Numbered from the stretch's first letter, positions 24,108 through 35,930 are shown. The stretch: 64,000 nucleotides of DNA from Eucommia ulmoides (GCA_016647705.1 CM028338.1:12740240-12804239); one strand, 5' to 3'. The notes: a model not told the origin generated them from the sequence alone. Translations and numbers: made by a program.

Positions 24108-25649
24108 GTTAGAAAATAAGATATTTTGGGGATTTGAGTATATTGTTATTATAAATCATATATTATTAAGATTCTATTAAATTGGTCTGTATATTAATTA
24201 ATTCTTTGAATTGAATTAGCAAAACTACTTCGTATATTTAAGAGTTTTGAATCTAAAACATTTTGGGGACCAAATCAAGCTTTTCTAAGAGTATTTTTAA
24301 ATGAAATATATCTATTTTGATAGTACGTTATACATGGGATCTTAGAGTGACATTTTACGTCTTATCTTTTGAAAATTAGTCGTTATAGACATAGTTTGAA
24401 TTCTATATAAGGAGACCTACAAATTTCATTAATGGATATCAAGAACAAAGAGTTTTAATCAGGCTTAGATTTTAAAAAGAGAGTGATTTTTGCTGAAATA
24501 TTTCTAAACGAGTGATTCTAAAAGAGTTCTTGATCGAAACATGCAAAAGTTTTCATCACTGGTTTTGTTCTTCACTGAGCTATCTTATCTACTTTCAAGA
24601 AATCCCAGTGAGATTTTTTAAAGTTTATTGAAGTGATTTTCTTAAATTATTTAATTGATAACTTGAAATATTTTTGTTAGAAAAATTGTTTTCTAGTTTG
24701 AAATACTTGCGTATCTTAAAGAAACGATTTTTGCCTGCGAAATCTTGTTACATATTATTTGTGCTTTAGTTTGAGTTAAATCATTTTTAGTTTCTCATGT
24801 TGTTCTATCACACAGTATTCGAGACATTAATTGAGTATAATTATTTTGAGGTGGTAGAAGCTCATGTGGAAAGAAACTCGTGAATTTTTTGTATTTGCGA
24901 TTGTGGGTGGATTAGATATATTTTGGATGGTGTTTAATCAAGCTAGTTAGGGTTTGATCTTTAGTCTGTGAAAAAGATTAGGTTTGATTTTTAGCCTTTT
25001 AAAAGGATTAGCGTTTTATTCTTCCTGTAATAGAATTAGGCCAGTCCTCATCCTGAAAAAAGATAAGGTTCTTCTTAAGGTTGTGGAAAGGGAAAAGTGT
25101 AATAGTGTGAAAGAGTAAAGGTTTGATTCTGAACCTGCTAAAAGAATTAGGTTAATCTTGGACCTGTGAAAATAATTGTAAGGGTTTGATTCCTACCTGA
25201 GAAAAGAACCAGAGGATTAGTGGATTATAAAAGCCCTTTGGAGCTTAAGGGGTTAGACGTAGGTAAGAGTAGTTTAAAGATCCATGATAAATAGTTTTGT
25301 GCTGATTTTAATATTTCTATTGTTTGGTTGTGTACTTAGTTAAAAACATTTTCGTTGTTATACAATATAATAATCAGTTAGAAAAATTGATAACTTGTGT
25401 GTTTCAAGAATTAATTTTGTAATTTCTTTATAAATACCCTATTCACCCCCATCTTGGGTAGATATGTGGGCCAACACCATCTATTCCTTATCTGTTTATA
25501 TAAATGGATAAGCCATAAGAATTTGTGTTTTTTGTTCAATGAGCATCATTTGAACTCTTTTTAGGGATCCGTTTTATATCCTTATAGGCGAACAGTTCTG
25601 AACGAATCATTTTTAGCAAACAGTTTTGGATTTAGTCAATCAACCTTTT

Positions 25650-26095
25650 TTACAAATAGTTTTGCACTAACTCGATGAACTGTTTTGATGAATACTTTTG
25701 GACTTAGTTTATGAACCCTTTTTATGAACAATTTCAGCATTAGTAGGTTTACCCTATGATAGGAAGTACCAAACTATTTGTTGAACTATTTTATTTTTGA
25801 TTGATGAACCTTTTTAATGAACAATTTTAGCTTTAGTAGGTTTACCCTGTGATAAGAACTATAAAATTGTTTAATGAACATTTTTTTATTTGATTAGCAA
25901 ACCATTTTAATGAACATTTTTATCCTTAGTAGGTTTATCATGTAAGAAGAAATACCAAATTGTTCGATGAATAGTTTTTTCTTTGATTGGAAAACTGTTT
26001 TAATGAACAATTATAACCTTAGTAGGTTTACCTTGTGATAGGAACTGCCAAACTCTTTGATGAATAGTTTTGTCTTTGATTGGCAATGAGGAGGT
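25650..26095. repeat. 93-bp tandem array in the Tat 3' UTR
   Basis: The block TAGTAGGTTTAcC recurs at 25741, 25834, 25927 and 26020, exactly 93 bp apart each time, with a partial fifth unit upstream. Each unit also holds TTAATGAACAAT and a TTTGATTGGCAAAC-like block. It lies directly 3' (minus strand) of the integrase remnant. Confidence 0.9.
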
Positions 26096-26559
26096 AGAAT
26101 ATATGAGCAAAATTCAGAATAAAATTAAGTGAAGTGGTTGACACAATAATACATAATTAAAAATAGAAAAGACAACAAACTGAATTTAAAGAGTCTATTT
26201 AAACATAGTATCTTCTCAGATTTTTTATGTTCCAGGGCCTCAGGATTTGTGCTACATCCTGGACTTCTAACTAGTATGTTGTAGGTTAGTTAACTTTATT
26301 GACTCGATAAAGGACTTCCCAATTATAGGCCAACTATCCCAACCAAACTCCAGGTTGGTAAGGCATGACATGTTGGATCACTAGATAGTCAGTGTTGAAA
26401 TACCTCAGTGGGACTATTTGGATGAAGGTCTTTGTTGTTTTTGATTTGTATGAAACTTTGATCCTTCCTTAAGGTCTTTAACTAGATCCATTTCTTTGAG
26501 AATGATTAACTCATCTGTTAGGAGGTTATTCATCTTAGGTCATCGATTTCCCAAGCCAA

Positions 26560-27454
26560 TTTTGATGGGAATCATTACTTTAGTTCTGAAAGTAAGTGAA
26601 AACAGTGTCTTTCCCGTTGGGATTCATGGGGTGGTTCGATACGACTAAAAAATACCAGGAAGTTCCTCCAACTTTTTTTATTTTGCATTATCGAGCTTGT
26701 TGTTCAACAAATATTTAATAGATCTGTTCATCACCTTAACTTAACCATTTTCCAGTGGTTGAGCTTGACTTGTCGTTCGGTGTTGGATTTTTTGGTTAAT
26801 TGCACATTCTTCTAACCTTTCCTCTGACGAATGGACTTCTGTTTTCCAAGATTGGTAGGGTGGGTATTCCTAAATTATAGATAATGTTTTTCCAGAGAAA
26901 ATTTTGTACCTCGTTTTCCCCAATTATGACATAACCTTTTGCTTCAACCCATTTCATAAAGTAATCTAGGACAACTAGGATGTACCTTTTGTTTCAAGGG
27001 CCGAAGTGAATTAACCTAGTATGTCCATGTCTATACCCTATTCATCAAAAGTCCATAAGATCATAATTCGAGGGGGGGGCGGGGGGGGGGGAAGGGGGGT
27101 TGAGGTTGAGTTGGTACCATGATGCCTCTAGAAAATGGTTGACTCATTTAATCGATAGACTTATTCCAGTGTGTCCTTTCTCATTGACATCCAATAATAC
27201 CTTAGTGTAAGGTCTTTATGGGAAAAATTGCTTCATCATTGGTGGTTTCTATATACTCCTGCGGGGATTTCCTTAAGCACGTATGTTTCCTTTGTCGATC
27301 CTAATCATAATAGTAATAATTGGGTGAATGATCTTTGGTACATGGTACAAATTTTCGTCAAGGATCAAGTATTTCTCTACTTTGTAAAGAATGAGTTGAA
27401 TCCTAGTCATCTAGGAGTTGTACTTCTTTTAGGTATCTTACTTGAAGAGTCTTC
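26560..27454 (-). pseudogene. Gypsy integrase remnant (Tat element)
   Basis: On the minus strand, pieces in changing frames resemble Ty3/Gypsy integrase. First comes a zinc-binding region (VLKEIPAGVYRNHQ, then YYWMSMRKD, about 27290-27130). The catalytic core follows (IDMDILG, then LWKN-like and IPTLPILENRSPF-like pieces, about 27010-26830). The C-terminal part is QPLENG, RSIKYLLNNKLDNAK, ELPGIF and YRTTP-IPTGKTLFSL (26760-26590). Many stops. The upstream side is cut by D4. Confidence 0.7.
27071..27099 (+). repeat. G-rich tract, G-quadruplex candidate
   Basis: G runs of 8, 11 and 6 separated by C and AA, inside the integrase remnant where no such tract is expected. Confidence 0.9.
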
Positions 27455-29341
27455 TGTTGGACCACAAATTTACTCAAGAGGAGGAGGGGCAAATTATGTA
27501 GTTATAAAAATTTAATCAAATAAATTATCAATCAAGCAATCACCAATTTCCCTATCTGGTTATTATCTATAGTTACAGCTAAAACATGTTTAACTATATG
27601 CATAACCAAACAAGTAGGGATAGAAAAAATAATACGCAGATTTATCCTGATTTGAAAAGCTACTCTTACTTACGTCCAATCCCTTGAGCTCCTGTAGGTA
27701 TTTTACAATCCACTAATCCAGATTCATATCCGAGGTAGGAACCAAACCCTTATAACCATTTTCACAGGTTCAGGATTAATTTAATTCATTTTCCAGACTT
27801 AGAATCAAACTTTAACAATTTTCTTTTTATCAGGCTAAAAAAGAATCTAATTCTTTTATAGGCTAAGAATCAAATCGAACTATCTTTTTAACAAGATAAA
27901 GACTAACATAATCCTTTTACAAGCAAGAATCAAACTTAATCCTTTTGAATGATAAGAATCAACTCTAAACCCTGATTAGAAATCAGCTCAATATATCTAA
28001 TTCTCTCCCACTCAACAATTACAAAAATAATATGTTTCTTCCTACAGGAGCTTCTTCTATATCTCAATATAAGATATACTCAATTAATGTCCCGATAGAC
28101 TACGTGATAGAACTATGTGAGAATATAAATATGATTTTTACTCTATTAAAGCACAATGATTACGTAAATCAAATTTCGTAGGAAAAATCATTTTACCAGA
28201 TATGCGGGATACTAAAAAATGTAAAACAATTTTCTTTAACACAAATATACTATGAGCTTACACAAATACACACACACACACATACACACACATGCACGCA
28301 CACACACGCACACACAAATATATTTTCAACAAAGTGATACTTTCTTTTAGAAAATGCCGATTTAACACTCTTGTTCTTGATTACTTAAATTGAAATTCGC
28401 AGGTCCATATATATAGATTTCAAACTATGTCTATAATGGTTATTTTTCAAAACATAAGACCATAAATGTCATACATAGATCTCATATAGTATACTCTTTT
28501 AAATGTGAAATGTTTGACCGAACAATACTCTTTTAAAAAACTCAATTTAGTCCCTAACACATTTTATTCAAACCTCTTAAAAATAGAAAGTAGTTTTCTC
28601 GGTAAATCTCATAGAATCAAGTAATACAATAACTAAATAATAAAATCTTAAAAATATATAATAGACATATGAAGGATAGTCAAAACCTCCTAAAATAAGA
28701 TTTTATAACGTTCAAAAGCTTAAAGATTTGGGTTAAAGATCTCGAAAATCTAATTGTTCAAACAATTTGAAAATGCTCCATCGATTGACCGACCATCCTA
28801 GAGGTTGGACAACTGGCTCTTCAATGATTCATTTTCCATCCATTGACAACCACTTGGTTGATCAGACAATCAACTGCAAAACCCTCCAACTTGAATCTTC
28901 CAGTTTACCGGCCTCCATGTCGATTAACCGTTTAGACCTAAAACCACAATTTTCTTTGAATCTCCAAGCCAACCACCCATAGTGCCGGTCGATTATTCAG
29001 GACAAAAATATCTTTCTTTTTTTCTATTTAAAACATTTTCTTTAATGACCATTTTTGTAAAAACATTTAGACTCTTGAATTTATCACTTTGCATTAAAAG
29101 CATACAATGTGTTGAATTGTTTTTACCTCGAAATATTAAATGGACAAAAATATTTTTTGCTCCAAAAATATTCATATCTTCATCATAACTATCTTGACAC
29201 CTTTGTCAAAATGTTATCGTGAAATCCGTTATTTTTCTGATTTACTCAATTGGAATATTAAATCTACTATCGATTGACAAAATCTTTAGTTTTATAAAAA
29301 CATCAACGTTAACTTGTTTGTTAAAACATCTAGGGACAACA
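27455..29341 (-). repeat. Family D-like solo LTR (D4)
   Basis: 1887 bp flanked by TCTTC (27450-27454) and TCCTC (29342-29346), one mismatch. Minus strand starts TGTTGTCCCTAGATG and ends GTGGTCCAACA. Shows the D/A landmarks: degenerate repeats at 27700-27970, a TATATATGGAC-type TATA box, and diverged U3 palindromes. It separates the second RNase H from the integrase of the Tat element. Confidence 0.85.
28261..28316. repeat. (CA)n microsatellite, imperfect
   Basis: About 56 bp of CA repeats interrupted by TA and GCAC units, inside LTR D4. Confidence 0.95.
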
Positions 29342-29464
29342 TCCTCCAATCCTTTGACCCTTGAAACTGCCTTATGCTAGTGCATAGGTTAGTTGAAGAG
29401 GCTATGGAGGAGAATTCCTGAAATTCAACTATTTCTGAGCTGGGATCCTAACTAATTGATGATG

Positions 29465-29880
29465 CTAGCACAGATAGTGAGCCACTCTTCTGTTATCCTC
29501 TCTTAGGACCACTTTTAACTTGGACCTTCTGATTGTGAATATGAGATCCTTTACCTTCTGCGCGTAGAAGTGAAGAAGTTCCTCGTTGATTGTAAACATC
29601 CCATTGATTTGATTTACCATAAGCTGTGAATATGATTTGATTAAGACGTATTTCGCACCCATATGTTTTGAAAGATTTAGGCCCAACATGATTGCATCGT
29701 ACTCTATCTCGTTGTTGGAAGATTTAAAGCCAAACTGGATTATACACTCAATTTGATCTCATTCTGGTGATTCCATTGCTACTCCAGCTTTACACCTTTT
29801 AACATTGGCTACCTCAACTACCCGAACAATCCAAAGACACTGTGTTTGGTCCTCCGATTCCCCTTTCTCCTAAGTCCTAT
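29465..29880 (-). pseudogene. Second (archaeal-type) RNase H remnant, Tat element
   Basis: Minus-strand translation gives MLGLNLSKHMGAKYVLIKS, then SQLMVNQINGMF, AQKVKDLIF and REDNRRVAHYL. This matches the family pattern LGLxLAKxLGAK..SDSQLVVNQ..G...PREDNxRAD. The Asp of SDSQ is changed to Tyr (SYSQ), removing a catalytic residue. Stops and frameshifts lie upstream (29690-29880). The domain's presence argues for the Tat/Ogre group rather than Athila or chromoviruses. Confidence 0.75.
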
Positions 29881-29989
29881 CAACTTCGATTTCAACTCTG
29901 CAATAACGCTTATTTGGTTGTTGTCTGATGTTGATATTTGATAAATAACTTGCCAATTTCGATTTCCCACTTTATTAGCCTTCCTGAAG

Positions 29990-31120
29990 AATATGGTATA
30001 TGCATGATTACTTTGAGTGGGTATGACATCATTATGTTAGTTAAGTGCACTTGGAATTATGGCATTAATTTCCCAGCAAAAGTGACGAACACAAAATCTA
30101 ACTTCTCCTAATCGGTGTATCTTGTTTCTGACCAAACTAATGATATGTTTATGTAAAAAAATTACCATTGCATATTTTGGTCTTCTTTTATCACTCCCGC
30201 GCTGACCGTGTTGGGCAATACTACCAAGTATAGGTAGAGCTCGTCTGTAGGTCATATCTTGGATAATATCTTAATAGATCTGAGGTAATCCTTTATAGAT
30301 TGGAAATTGTTCTTGCAATCTAGAGTTCAACTAATACTTTTATTTCCTTTCAAAACTTTAATGAATGGACCACATCTATCAGTAAATTTGAAGATGAATC
30401 TATTTAGTGCTGCCAATCTTCCAGTGAAGACTTAAACTTTATTGACTGAAGTAGGGTACTTTATGTTATGAATTTATTCTAGTTGTCTTGAATCAAATTT
30501 GATACTATGTCGATCTACTACAAATCTAAAGAACTTGCCCGAGTTGACCTCGAAAGTGCATTTCTTTGGGTTAAGCTTCATGTTGAATTTTCAAAGTATG
30601 TTAAAGGTCTTTTTTATGTAGGTCAGATGATCATCTTTCTTGGAGATTTTAACCAACATTTTGCTGATGTAAACCTCCACTATATTTCCAATCTACTATT
30701 GAAATATCCTATTAACAAGGCATTAGTAAGTTGACTCAGCATTTTGTAGTTCAAATGGAATTTCTATGTAACATTACGTGTGCCTTAGAATGATAAAAAA
30801 ACATTCTTTATTTATCCAATAGTTCCTTCTTGATCTGGTTATATCTGGGATAGGCATCCATTAGGGTAAGAAGTTCATGCCTTGATGCTACATCCACCAT
30901 TGGATCTTTCCTCGGCATCGTATAATAGTCTTTTGGGCAGGCTTGTTTTAGATTTGTTAAATCGATGCATATCCTCCACATTATGTTCTTTTATTTTTTA
31001 CCAGTACGAGATTGGCCAACCATTTGGGATTAGTTACTTCTCCAATGTACCCGATGTAAAGTAGACGCTTCATCTCTACTTCAATGACTTTTTCTTTCTC
31101 AATGCTGAAAATTCTCCGTT
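29990..31120 (-). pseudogene. Gypsy reverse transcriptase and RNase H remnant (Tat element)
   Basis: On the minus strand: the RT palm entry NLKQACPKDYYTMPRKDP, then HELLTLMDAYPRYNQI (about 30960-30830), and MKLNPKKCTFEVNSGKFF with FVVDRH in shifting frames (30620-30500). The connection/RNase H start follows (LAALNRFIFKFTDRCGPF, about 30430-30370) and then remnants of the RT-linked RNase H to about 29990. The order and the CPKDYY and LNRFI wording fit Ty3/Gypsy, Tat side. No frame is open throughout. Confidence 0.75.
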
Positions 31121-31639
31121 TTTGTTATACTTGTTGCTACGATCCGGAAATGTCTAGGTGGTGCATGGTGATGGTGGCTTCTATTCATTTCATCTCAATT
31201 TTCTAAGAAAAGACGTCCAATTGTTCTTGAAATAAGGTGGCAAGCTAGTGTTTATCTAAAGGACTTAATGTTGTCCGAATTTGCAACTTCCTTTTGGCTC
31301 CATTGAAACTCAACTGTTCAATTTATTCAACTGGTTAGAAAGCACTCCGGTTGGAAAGTTGGTGTTTATGTAAAGGACTTAATGTTGTCCCAATTTGCAA
31401 CTTCCTTTTGGCTCTATTGAAACTCAACTTCTCGATTTGTTCAACCAATTAGAAAATACTCGGGTGCTCTCATAAGTCGTCCACTTATTCAACTTCGTCT
31501 ATGGAAGGTATTTAGTTCTGCCTACTCTGTAGTTGCTACTGGATTTTTCTTTTTCCTTTCATTGCAACTGTAAGACATTCTCGCATAGCCACCTGATCAC
31601 ATTAAATGATCGAAACTGCAGTGGGATCGAGAAAATTAA

Positions 31640-32010
31640 CACACTAGTATGACATTAACATGATGGATATTATTGTATATAAGTAGGGTTTGCATAGAAT
31701 TGCATTGCAGGGAGAGAAATATGTCATCACCATGAATTCTATTGCCATGGTGACTCTGCTGCTATCCTTGTTGACTGTGATCGACAGGCTGACTTTTCCT
31801 TTAGGAGAGCTTAAATATTTGTTGAATGCTATCATCACCATCTGAGTTCTACCTATATCCGACCCAAGAACTCACATTCACTCCAGGGTATCCTTAAAAC
31901 TATTAGTGATTGAGCTCCTAGTGTTTATTTGGATTCTTCTATGTTAGAAGCATGATATCCGTAAAGTAATTATAAAAGCATCCTCTTGCGAGTAAGATAT
32001 CCATCTGAGA
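31640..32010 (-). pseudogene. Gypsy protease remnant (Tat element)
   Basis: Minus-strand frame with SSPKGKVSLSITV, MAIEFMV and NAILCKPYLY, corresponding to the G-x-I-xLP...F.V....YNAILGRP pattern that follows the aspartic protease active site in Tat elements. The active-site DxGSS itself is degraded at about 31930-31990. Pseudogene. Confidence 0.6.
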
Positions 32011-32189
32011 TAGTCGTCATTAAAAGTTAGGGGTAGGGTCATGCTTGGGGCTACCTGCTAGTACTTTCTCGACGCTTCTGTCTAGCTTTGTTTCTCAAAT
32101 TCTTCTCTTCCTAGCTTGATTCAATTATCCAATCACTAGTCTGGTGCTTTGTATCATGTAGATTATGTCTCTGACCCTGCTTGTGTCGT

Positions 32190-33200
32190 CATCTCACCTC
32201 TTCTTGTTAAGCTCATTGGTTCCTCGATCTTCTTGCTCTATTTTTCTATCTCTTCATTGTTCTTGGAGGTAATATCTAAGGTGCCACTTTTCCAGTGACC
32301 TCTTGATTTCCATTATTAGATTCCTATAATCTTTGGTATCATGCCGATGATCTCTGTGCAAATCATAATACTTTTGTCTGTCTCTTCAATTCGAGTTTGT
32401 AGTGATCCTGGCAAGGCAAATCACCTTTCGAATAACTTGATTTTATGTAGGATCCTTGTAATTGGCATTCTCAGTCCTAGTAGGTAAGGCTCTGAGTGCC
32501 GACCTGACCTTGCTTCTAGATGCATGGATCCATTCTTTATAAAGTTAGAGCTCCCCCTATTCATAACGCAATTCTTCTTGCTCCTCTTAAAGATGTCCTT
32601 ATTGGAAGTTCTATCATCACGTGCTGTTTGGATGTCCTCAAGCTTTGTAGGCAGCTTCGACCGTGTGTGTTTTATCAATTAGTCCTGGAAACACCTGTGC
32701 TTCAAGCTCGAGGTGAAATTGTTGATGATGAGTTTAGAGTTGCAACCTTCAATGCAGGCCAACTCTTTATTGAAAAGTATGACATACTACCTCAATATCT
32801 CTCCCCCTTGTCGTGGCAGAACATCATCAGATATTTTATTTTTTATTTTTATTTTTTTAGACATTGGTAAGTTATGAAGCAGTTGATGAATTGCCTCTCG
32901 AGCTCCAAAAAATACAAATCAAGCGTTGTAGAAGGCCATAGAACCACTCAAGGTAGAACGTTTGAGTGTAGTAGTGAAGGCTCTACAATCCACGAAATCT
33001 ACAGCATTGTAGAGCGCCTTTATGTGCCTGAAATAGTTCACGTGATCTATTGCGTCTACCTTTTGCTCATATTTATCAAACTTTGCGGGATCAAACTTGT
33101 AAGAGAAAGGTTCTTCCATCAAAGTTGAGGTGAAATGTGGCTCCGTTGCTCCCAAGAGGACTTCTAAATCATTCAAGGGGGGGTTCTTCTACAAAATTTC
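32190..33200 (-). pseudogene. Gypsy gag remnant (Tat element)
   Basis: The minus strand shows the Retrotrans_gag-like core: FKYEQ-type pieces around KFDKYEQKVDAIDHVNYF, ALYNAVDFVDCRAF and TTLKRSTLSGSM (33080-32925). A later segment contains YYDLHRDHRHDTKDYRNL, a decayed version of the C-x-FH-x-DHGHDT-x-EC motif (about 32370-32310). Frames of 85 aa on both strands overlap here; the minus one carries the homology. Stops and frameshifts throughout. Confidence 0.75.
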
Positions 33201-33555
33201 CTTTGTGCCTCAGTTCCTTCAGTAAGGCGATAGATTCAAATCGCTCTATTACTTTTTTACTTCATGGGAAGAGGCCATTCTTACTTTCTTGAGTGGCTCA
33301 TGTGGGCCTCGGCAACAATTCTATGGAATTAGCTTCTTCCTCGGTACTATTCTTCGGTGAAGTCACCTTTGAATGCTTCCTCTGGTTTTCAACCAATACC
33401 CTAAGCTCCCTGACTTATTGGGTTAAGGACCCGTAATCCTCAACTATCGGGTGAGCCTTCGTCGAGGAATTGTTGGTTATGTGCTACACCATATCTTTGC
33501 TAACTTGTCGTCCTGATCTCAAATATGACATAAATGTTCGAGTGTCTTCTTGTAT

Positions 33556-33575
33556 GTTTCTCACAGATGATGCCA
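33556..33575 (-). other. Primer-binding site of the Tat element
   Basis: On the minus strand TTTGGCATCATCTGTGAGAA follows the LTR end. It corresponds to the Tat/Ogre-type TTTGGCGCCGTCTGTGGGAA with a few changes. Confidence 0.7.
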
Positions 33576-33577
33576 AA

Positions 33578-34103
33578 TGATGTAATCAATAATTCTATTT
33601 TTGCAAAACAAAAACCTACAACAACCAAAGGCTTAAGATGACACCGGTGTGGTGTTAGTCTAAGAACCACTAGCATAAAAATAAGTTGATATGTCCTCAA
33701 AATATAAAAAGTTTTGTTATCCCTATCATGAGAATTTCTTTCCGTATTTATACCTGTGTTTACCAGTTGATTCTTCTAGTTTCATGTATCGTGTCTGTAG
33801 TTGGCTCATAATAAACTTCCCACTTCACTCATGTTACCCAACTTCCATAAGTAGTCGAAAGTGTTCATCGAGGGTAGGTCATCTAGATGCAATTGGTTTA
33901 TTTTCTAGCTCGATTCGGACATTAAGTGGGCCAATCTGATATATTTGAATGGGCGAGCATCATTATCCTCGATTATCTTTTAGGAGGTTCATTGGGCCGA
34001 TTGGTTTATTGTTTATCTTGTTTCCTAACTTTTGGACCTAATCTGTCATGATGTTTTGAGTTCAAGTTAGCCCCGTAACTTCGGGAGAAGAGGGGCCTCC
34101 TCA
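33578..34103 (-). repeat. 5' LTR of the Tat element
   Basis: About 526 bp. Its minus-strand end ACATCA abuts the primer site and its start TGAGGAGGCCCCTCTTC lies at 34103. There is no second copy in the window, so boundaries rest on the TG/CA ends and the primer site only. Confidence 0.55.
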
Positions 34104-34261
34104 TAAATTATTATTTTTTTAATTAAAAAAATGCGTAATTAATTTTTTACCATTATGAAAGAATTAAACTTAGTTAGTCTAAATGAAAATAAAAGCGGTA
34201 TAATTGTTTGAATGATGTGAGAAAGTGAGAGAAAAATCAAAATAAATATGAAAAAATATTA

Positions 34262-34431
34262 TGTTAAGATAATTAAAAGACAGAATGTTGGGAGAAATAT
34301 GGAGTGATATATTGATATTCAGAAACAGTACGATACAAAAGATTTACAATGGGTATATTTATAGGAGAGTAGGGAAACCATAAGGTTAGGGTTTTAATCT
34401 AATGGGCCAGGCTCACATACATATATTAACA
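34262..34431 (-). repeat. 3' LTR of element C
   Basis: 170 bp. Followed on the + strand by TTCCCCCTCAAACTC, the complement of the polypurine tract GAGTTTGAGGGGGAA, which fixes this as the 3' LTR of a minus-strand element. Similar to 46525-46691 along its length. Confidence 0.85.
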
Positions 34432-34449
34432 TTCCCCCTCAAACTCAAG

Positions 34450-35000
34450 GTGGTAAATGAGATGTGAACTTCAATTTGGAAACCAGAGAGTGAAAGAGAC
34501 GGGGTAGATAAGTCTTGGTAAAAATATTTGCTCTCTAATCGGCTGAACTGACGGATTATAAACGAACACTATTCTGAAGAATATGGTGATGGATGAAGTG
34601 GTAATCCTTCTCAATGTGTTATGTATCCTAGTGGAAGATATCATTGTGAGCAATCAAAATAGCACTCCTATTGTCACAATGTAGAACAATGGCAGTAGGA
34701 GATTGGACTCTCGTGTCTGCGACGTGCTAGCAAAGCCAGAGTATTTCTTGTCTTGTATCAGTGACGACACAGTATTCAGCTTCAGTGTTGGAGCGAGCAA
34801 CCATAGTGTATTTCTTACTGCATCAGGAAATGAGAGAGTTGACTAAGAATAAATAATAACCAGTGGTCAAATGTCTGTTGGTGGGATCTCCCGCCTAATT
34901 GGCATCAGAATAAGCCTGTAAGGTGGAAGCGGAGAGGGTTGAAAAATGAAGTCCATGAAAAAAAGTACCCTTGACATACCGAAAGATGCAAAGAACGGTC
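34450..35000 (-). pseudogene. Copia RNase H remnant (element C)
   Basis: Minus-strand pieces in changing frames: FRYVKGTFFHGLHF, AYSDANWAGDPTD, LISWRSKKYTMVARSNTEA, VLHCDNRSAI, AHND and ADQRANIFTK. These cover the RNase H catalytic positions (D of SDANWAG, E of TEAE, D of DNRSA) in the order seen in plant Copia elements. It ends just before the polypurine tract. Stops and frameshifts make it non-functional. Confidence 0.8.
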
Positions 35001-35079
35001 GAGTAATGAGTGGTCCAAGGAGTGGACAAGAATTGGCTGACTTAATGGACAGCATAGGCGATGTCTACATGAGTGAAAG

Positions 35080-35930
35080 TGAGGTATACCTGACTTCCAA
35101 CTAGTTGATGATATAGAGTGGAATCTGGAAGAGGTGAACCATCTAGTGGAGTAAGTCTGATATTTGGCTCCAAATGAGTAGTGGTAGTGCTACAATCAAT
35201 GATACCAGCCTTGCACAGGAGTTTAGACGCATATTTGACCTGAGGGTAAAATATTCATTTAAATCAGATAAGACTTCGAGGCCAAGAAAATAGGTGAGCA
35301 CACCAAGATCTTTCATCTCGAATTGTCCACTAAGAAACTTCTTGCGTTTAGAGATACCGCGTAAATCATCCCAAGTAATATTCATGTCATCTACGTATAA
35401 TAAATGAAAGATAATACCTTGTCAGTGTGGTGAAACATTAGCACTAAATGTGAACCCAAACTGATGAATAGTAGTGCTGAATTTTGTGAACTAGGCACAT
35501 GGAGCTTGTTTCAAACTATATAAGGTACGACGGAGGTGACAAACTTTATGTCGAGGAGTAGCTTGGCCAGGAGGGGTATGCATGTAAACTTTCTCAATAA
35601 GTTCGCCATTGTGTAATGTCTTTTTATATACATTTAAAAGAGAGTCAATTTTCGAATGGCGACGATGACAAGAAGTGTATGGACAGATGTGAGCCTCGCC
35701 ACTAGAGCAAATGTCTCTTCATAATTAATGTTATATTCCTGAGCAATTCCCTTAGCAACAAGTCAGGCTTTATGGTATTGAACGGAACCATCGAAAAGTA
35801 TTTTGATCTTAAACACCCAGTTGCATCTAATAACAATTTTCCCAAGAGAGAGGTCAATAAGATCCCAGGTGTGATTTTTGGCTAGGGTTTGAAGTTCTTT
35901 GTCTATTGCTTTCTACTAAAGAGGATTAGT
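35080..35930 (-). pseudogene. Copia reverse transcriptase remnant (element C)
   Basis: On the minus strand: KAIDKELQTLAKNHTWDL, NWVFKIKI, YEETFALVARLTS, EKVYMHTPPG and CHLRRTLYSLKQAP. The active-site YVDD is intact at 35397-35386, followed by LSGQFEMKDLGVLTYFLGLE. This is the RVT_2 domain typical of Ty1/Copia. Stop codons and frame changes interrupt it. The N-terminal side meets a Pro/Ser/Thr-rich linker (36000-36277) and then the nested element B5. Confidence 0.85.

Larger units (their letters stand above)
9103..25476 (+). mobile_element. Probable family D element with nested A3, B2 and A4
   Basis: A family D LTR start (TGTTGAATCTAATG, 9103) and a family D LTR end (GGGCCAACA, 25476) bracket a non-coding internal region. 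The flanks are CCCTC (9098-9102) and CCATC (25477-25481), a 5-bp duplication with one mismatch. The 5' LTR is truncated near 10430 and no primer site or clear polypurine tract is visible. One element is therefore the simplest reading, but two separate LTR fragments remain possible. Confidence 0.5.
11995..25476 (+). repeat. Family D LTR (D3), split by A3 and A4
   Basis: Three pieces join to a full D-type LTR of about 2.05 kb: about 11995-12218, 21555-22022 and 24113-25476. The pieces match D1 and D2 in order: the start near TTTGAATCTAA, the TTCTTAGGTAAAACAACTC block, U3 with GTCGAC-like motifs, the TATA box CTATATAAGG (24403), the degenerate repeats (24950-25210) and the GGGCCAACA end. The first piece has a small duplication (TAACATTCTAATG). 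Confidence 0.7.
25482..34103 (-). mobile_element. Decayed Ty3/Gypsy Tat-lineage element, 3' LTR missing
   Basis: On the minus strand the order is 5' LTR (34103-33578), primer site, gag, protease, RT, RNase H, a second RNase H, integrase, then a 3' UTR with a tandem array. A second RNase H between the RT-linked RNase H and integrase is a Tat/Ogre/Retand hallmark. All coding parts have many stops and frameshifts, so the copy is old. It holds solo LTR D4. The 3' end is cut at 25481, where family D sequence begins, and no matching continuation was found on the far side of that insert. Confidence 0.75.

Noticed and set aside
25650-26095. CRISPR-like regular repeat
   Set aside because: The 93-bp units are head-to-tail with no distinct spacers and sit in a plant Tat element 3' UTR; it is a tandem array.
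32520-33128. + strand frames of 84 and 116 aa
   Set aside because: Opposite-strand shadows of the Tat gag remnant, which carries the homology on the minus strand.
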